Of a DNA stretch of 16,225 nucleotides, positions 14,142-16,225 are shown piece after piece (within the stretch, counting starts at the first letter, position 1; every line of letters starts with the position of its first letter). The stretch lies in contig DAIERH010000029.1 of assembly GCA_027346925.1 (NCBI GenBank), positions 1 through 16,225 on the forward strand. Reading direction: 5' to 3'. The notes under the pieces are model-generated. The model saw only the letters and a program-made list of their open reading frames with translations. It was not told the origin of the DNA and searched no databases. Source of the stretch: Geobacter sp. (GTDB lineage Bacteria; Desulfobacterota; Desulfuromonadia; Geobacterales; Pseudopelobacteraceae). Position numbers and translations under genes: made by a program.

Positions 14142-15774
14142 ACGTCTTCCTTCCCTGTATCGCCATGAGATTCCAGCACAACTCGGCGATCCGTATGAAT
14201 GCCGAGGTCAGGTCGGTGAACAGGATGGTGGCCCGTGGCGGACAGACCCCCGAGCTGATGCGCTCGAAATGCGTTTGTTTGATCTCTTCAAAGACGGTGC
14301 GCACCACGGCCTTTGCCGCCCGGAGCTCACCATCATCCGGGATCCGGCCGTCCGTGACCAGTTCCGCGGTGCCGGCAAAGGTGCTGCTGACCGTCTCGGC
14401 AAGGCGTTTCAGATCCTCCATGGCGCCCTCGGAAAATATCACGCCTGTTTCCTTGCGGTCGATGATGCAATCGAGAATATCCTCGCAGCGATCACCGATA
14501 TGTTCCAAGTCAGTGACGGTCTGCAGCAGGCCGGGGATGGCGTAATGTATCTCGGGATTGCTGGAGGCACGCGCCAGATCGGCCAAAAAGATGGTTATCT
14601 CGTGGTTCAGCGAGTCAAGGACCTGTTCGTGCTGCCTGACGGTTTCCACCCTGCGGGCATCGAAATCAAAGAGGATCTCACGGATATCGGCGTACATGTA
14701 CGATGCCACCGACATCATGCGGACGATCTCCTTGCGCGCCTGCTCAAGCGCCAGGGTGGGGGTGTTGAGAATCCGGCTGTCAAGGTAATCGGCGCGCGGC
14801 TGAGGTGAAACCTCGCCGCCCGCATAGCCCTTCCCCCCCCCCAGCATTCGGGAGAAGAGTCCGCTCAGCGCTGTGATCAGAAGCGCCGTGACCAGGCTGG
14901 CAATGGTGTGTATCCAGGTGAGCTGCCGGGAAAGCTGCGGCTCGACACGGCCGGCACCGAGAGCGTGCAGCCAGGGGAGTGCATCAAGCAGTGACGGGGT
15001 GAGCGCAACGAGCGGCACGATGACGGCTATGGTGATAGCGATGAATATGGCCGCGATCCGGCGGGAAACGGATCTCCCTCCAACCGATGCCAACCCTGCA
15101 ATGGCGGCCACGCCGATAAACCCTCCCAATACCATGCTGCCAGCCATGACCGGGCTCAACTGGTGGCCGGCCGCCAGTGCGGCGACAATGGTTGCGGAAG
15201 AGAGCGACGACTGGACGAAACAGGAGATCATGGCGCCGAACAGCATGGCCAGATAGGAATACCGGAAGAACACGTCACTGATCACTCCGTAGAGTGGGTG
15301 GCTGTCGAATGGCTTGAAGCTCCCCTCCAGCAGGGTCAGCCCGAGAAAGAGCAAACCGGCGCCCAGCAACAGGTCTCCCGCGTTGGCGAGCCGGCGCCTG
15401 CGGGCAAAGAACTTGAACAGGACGCCGATAAAAACCAGCGGGGTGGCGACGAGACTGTAGGGGATAACGGGAAGATGAAGGGTCAGGGAAGCGCCGATGA
15501 GAACCCCTCCCAGGACGTTCATGGCCTGGAATGCGGTCAAGACGCCGCCGTTTGCCAGTCCGATCGTGAATATGACCGCCGCGCTGACCGAATTGAGCGC
15601 GAGCGACATCACGGCGCCAAAAAACAGGGAATACAGCCGGTTCGACGTACAGGCGGCCAGTATGGCCCTGATGCGGTTATCGGCTACGGTGCGGATACCC
15701 TCCGACATGAGGCGCATGCCGAGCAGAAAAAGGCCGATACCGCCCAGCGCGCCCTCGACCAGGTTAAGATGCAT
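14131..15774 (-). CDS. Na/Pi-cotransporter-like membrane protein with C-terminal PhoU-like domain
   Basis: This is a 547-residue inner-membrane protein of the Na/Pi cotransporter II family. The N-terminal part (about 1-340) has two membrane repeats, starting GGIGLFLLGMRLMSEG at 11-26. The C-terminal part (about 365-540) is helical and PhoU-like, with DLEHIGDRCEDI as the metal-binding type motif. The second repeat keeps the substrate motif as VQSSLSSAT at 187-195. In the first repeat the corresponding place reads LNSVSAAV at 60-67, and the usual GANIGTT segments read GVLIGAS and GGFIGVA, so transport properties may differ from the family. The ATG at 15772-15774 was chosen because homology begins there (MHLNLVEGALGG); a longer frame back to 15888 encodes an unrelated Arg-rich leader. 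GGAG lies about 10 bases upstream. It is coupled to the phosphatase gene by an 11-bp overlap. Confidence 0.86.
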   Translation of the reverse strand: MHLNLVEGALGGIGLFLLGMRLMSEGIRTVADNRIRAILAACTSNRLYSLFFGAVMSLALNSVSAAVIFTIGLANGGVLTAFQAMNVLGGVLIGASLTLHLPVIPYSLVATPLVFIGVLFKFFARRRRLANAGDLLLGAGLLFLGLTLLEGSFKPFDSHPLYGVISDVFFRYSYLAMLFGAMISCFVQSSLSSATIVAALAAGHQLSPVMAGSMVLGGFIGVAAIAGLASVGGRSVSRRIAAIFIAITIAVIVPLVALTPSLLDALPWLHALGAGRVEPQLSRQLTWIHTIASLVTALLITALSGLFSRMLGGGKGYAGGEVSPQPRADYLDSRILNTPTLALEQARKEIVRMMSVASYMYADIREILFDFDARRVETVRQHEQVLDSLNHEITIFLADLARASSNPEIHYAIPGLLQTVTDLEHIGDRCEDILDCIIDRKETGVIFSEGAMEDLKRLAETVSSTFAGTAELVTDGRIPDDGELRAAKAVVRTVFEEIKQTHFERISSGVCPPRATILFTDLTSAFIRIAELCWNLMAIQGRKTYER

Positions 15775-15811
15775 GATGGTAAGACTCCGGATTGCTTGTA
15801 ATTCGTACGGG

Positions 15812-15830
15812 AAAGGCTGGACAAGCCTTT
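15812..15830. repeat. Small perfect stem-loop between ihfB and the transporter gene
   Basis: AAAGGCT (15812-15818) and AGCCTTT (15824-15830) form a 7-bp stem with a 5-base loop in the 138-bp gap 15775-15912. On the minus strand it is followed by CCC rather than a T-run, so it is not a convincing terminator for the IHF-like gene. No clear promoter for the transporter gene was seen in this gap. Confidence 0.45.
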
Positions 15831-15912
15831 TGGGGAAAAGCGCGCGTAACAAGCCCCTGCCTGCTCGGAATACAGCGCCAGGAGCCACGACAAACCGGTT
15901 CCTGGGGGAAAA

Positions 15913-16188
15913 CTATCCCAGAACCCTTTCCTTCAACTCCTTGCCAACCTTGAAAAACGGGAGTTTTTTGGGGCGTACCGTGATCGGTTCCCCGGTCTTT
16001 GGATTCCTGCCGGTATAGGTGTCGTAATCCTTGATCACGAAACTGCCCAGGCCACGGATCTCAACACGTTCACCCGCGGACATCGCCTCGGCCAAAGAGT
16101 TGAACACAATGTTGACCACATCTTCCGCCTTCTTGTTGGAAATGTCCTTCTTGAGTGACAACTGCTCAATGAGCTCAGACTTGTTCAT
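15913..16188 (-). CDS. ihfB: Integration host factor beta / HU-family DNA-bending protein
   Basis: This is a 91-residue nucleoid protein of the HU/IHF family that bends DNA as a dimer. The N-terminus MNKSELIEQLSLKKDISNKKAED matches the IHF-beta pattern. The body has VEIRGLGSFVIKDYD, and the beta-arm carries GRNPKTGEPITVRPKK (60-75) with Pro63, the residue that intercalates at kinks. The end PFFKVGKELKERV is diagnostic for the family and resembles the IHF-beta ending. The ATG at 16186-16188 was chosen over 16201-16203 because GGAGG lies between them, 6 bases before it, and the family begins there. IhfB is preferred over HU from the MNKSELIEQL and PFFKVGKELKERV segments, but the HU/IHF distinction is not certain from one sequence. 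The promoter region is cut by the window end. Confidence 0.9.
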   Translation of the reverse strand: MNKSELIEQLSLKKDISNKKAEDVVNIVFNSLAEAMSAGERVEIRGLGSFVIKDYDTYTGRNPKTGEPITVRPKKLPFFKVGKELKERVLG

Positions 16189-16194
16189 CACCAA

Positions 16195-16199
16195 CCTCC
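16195..16199 (-). promoter_or_regulatory. Shine-Dalgarno of the IHF-like gene
   Basis: The minus strand reads GGAGG ending 6 bases before the ATG at 16186-16188. It fixes the start at the second in-frame methionine and excludes the MRRLV leader. Confidence 0.75.
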
Positions 16200-16225
16200 G
16201 CATGAAATAATCAGAAAAATAAACC

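Noticed and set aside
15812..15830. Intrinsic terminator for the IHF-like gene
   Set aside because: The stem is perfect but only 7 bp, and it is followed by CCC rather than a T-run on the minus strand.
15775..15888. N-terminal extension of the Na/Pi-like protein
   Set aside because: The extra 38 residues are Arg-rich and unlike the family, which begins with a hydrophobic helix; ATG 15774 fits better.

Overview
The window looks like chromosome of a strictly or facultatively anaerobic deltaproteobacterium of the Geobacterales (Geobacter/Geotalea/Pelobacter type). The reasons are a GC-rich sequence, an oxygen-sensitive ferredoxin-dependent indolepyruvate oxidoreductase beside an AMP-forming phenylacetate-CoA ligase and a tandem-ACT protein, a LIV-type transporter with two binding proteins, and intergenic foldback repeats. 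This assignment rests on gene content and recalled gene order, not on a search.

Region 1 (1-10476, minus strand) reads as one long operon: iorA - iorB - beta-carbonic anhydrase - paaK - ACT-domain protein - two livK-type binding proteins - livH - livM - livG - livF (cut by the window edge). Several junctions overlap or are only a few bases apart. A good sigma70-type promoter (TTGCAA, 17 bp, TATAGT) lies just upstream of iorA. The three larger gaps inside the operon (475-541, 3133-3267, 6041-6217) each hold a palindromic repeat and no visible promoter. The genes make biochemical sense together: uptake of an amino acid or aromatic acid by the LIV system, and interconversion of aryl acids, aryl-acetyl-CoA and aryl-pyruvates by PaaK and IorAB. 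The carbonic anhydrase would handle the CO2/bicarbonate of the IOR step and the ACT protein would sense an amino acid. Direction (catabolic, or reductive carboxylation toward aromatic amino acids) cannot be read from the sequence.

Region 2 (10666-13269, plus strand, divergent from iorA) is a compact three-gene unit. It holds an ABC-ATPase-like protein that has lost every catalytic motif, an MCE/MlaD-type membrane-anchored protein, and a TPR-rich lipoprotein. Start/stop codons overlap at both junctions, and there is no MlaE-type permease. This is the most unusual part of the window.

Region 3 (13218-16188, minus strand) holds a short Ppx/GppA phosphatase, a Na/Pi-cotransporter-like protein with a C-terminal PhoU-like domain (the two overlap by 11 bp), and an IHF-beta/HU-type DNA-bending protein. 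The phosphatase gene and the lipoprotein gene converge with a 52-bp tail-to-tail overlap and no terminator between them.

No rRNA, tRNA, CRISPR array, transposase or clean intrinsic terminator was recognised.
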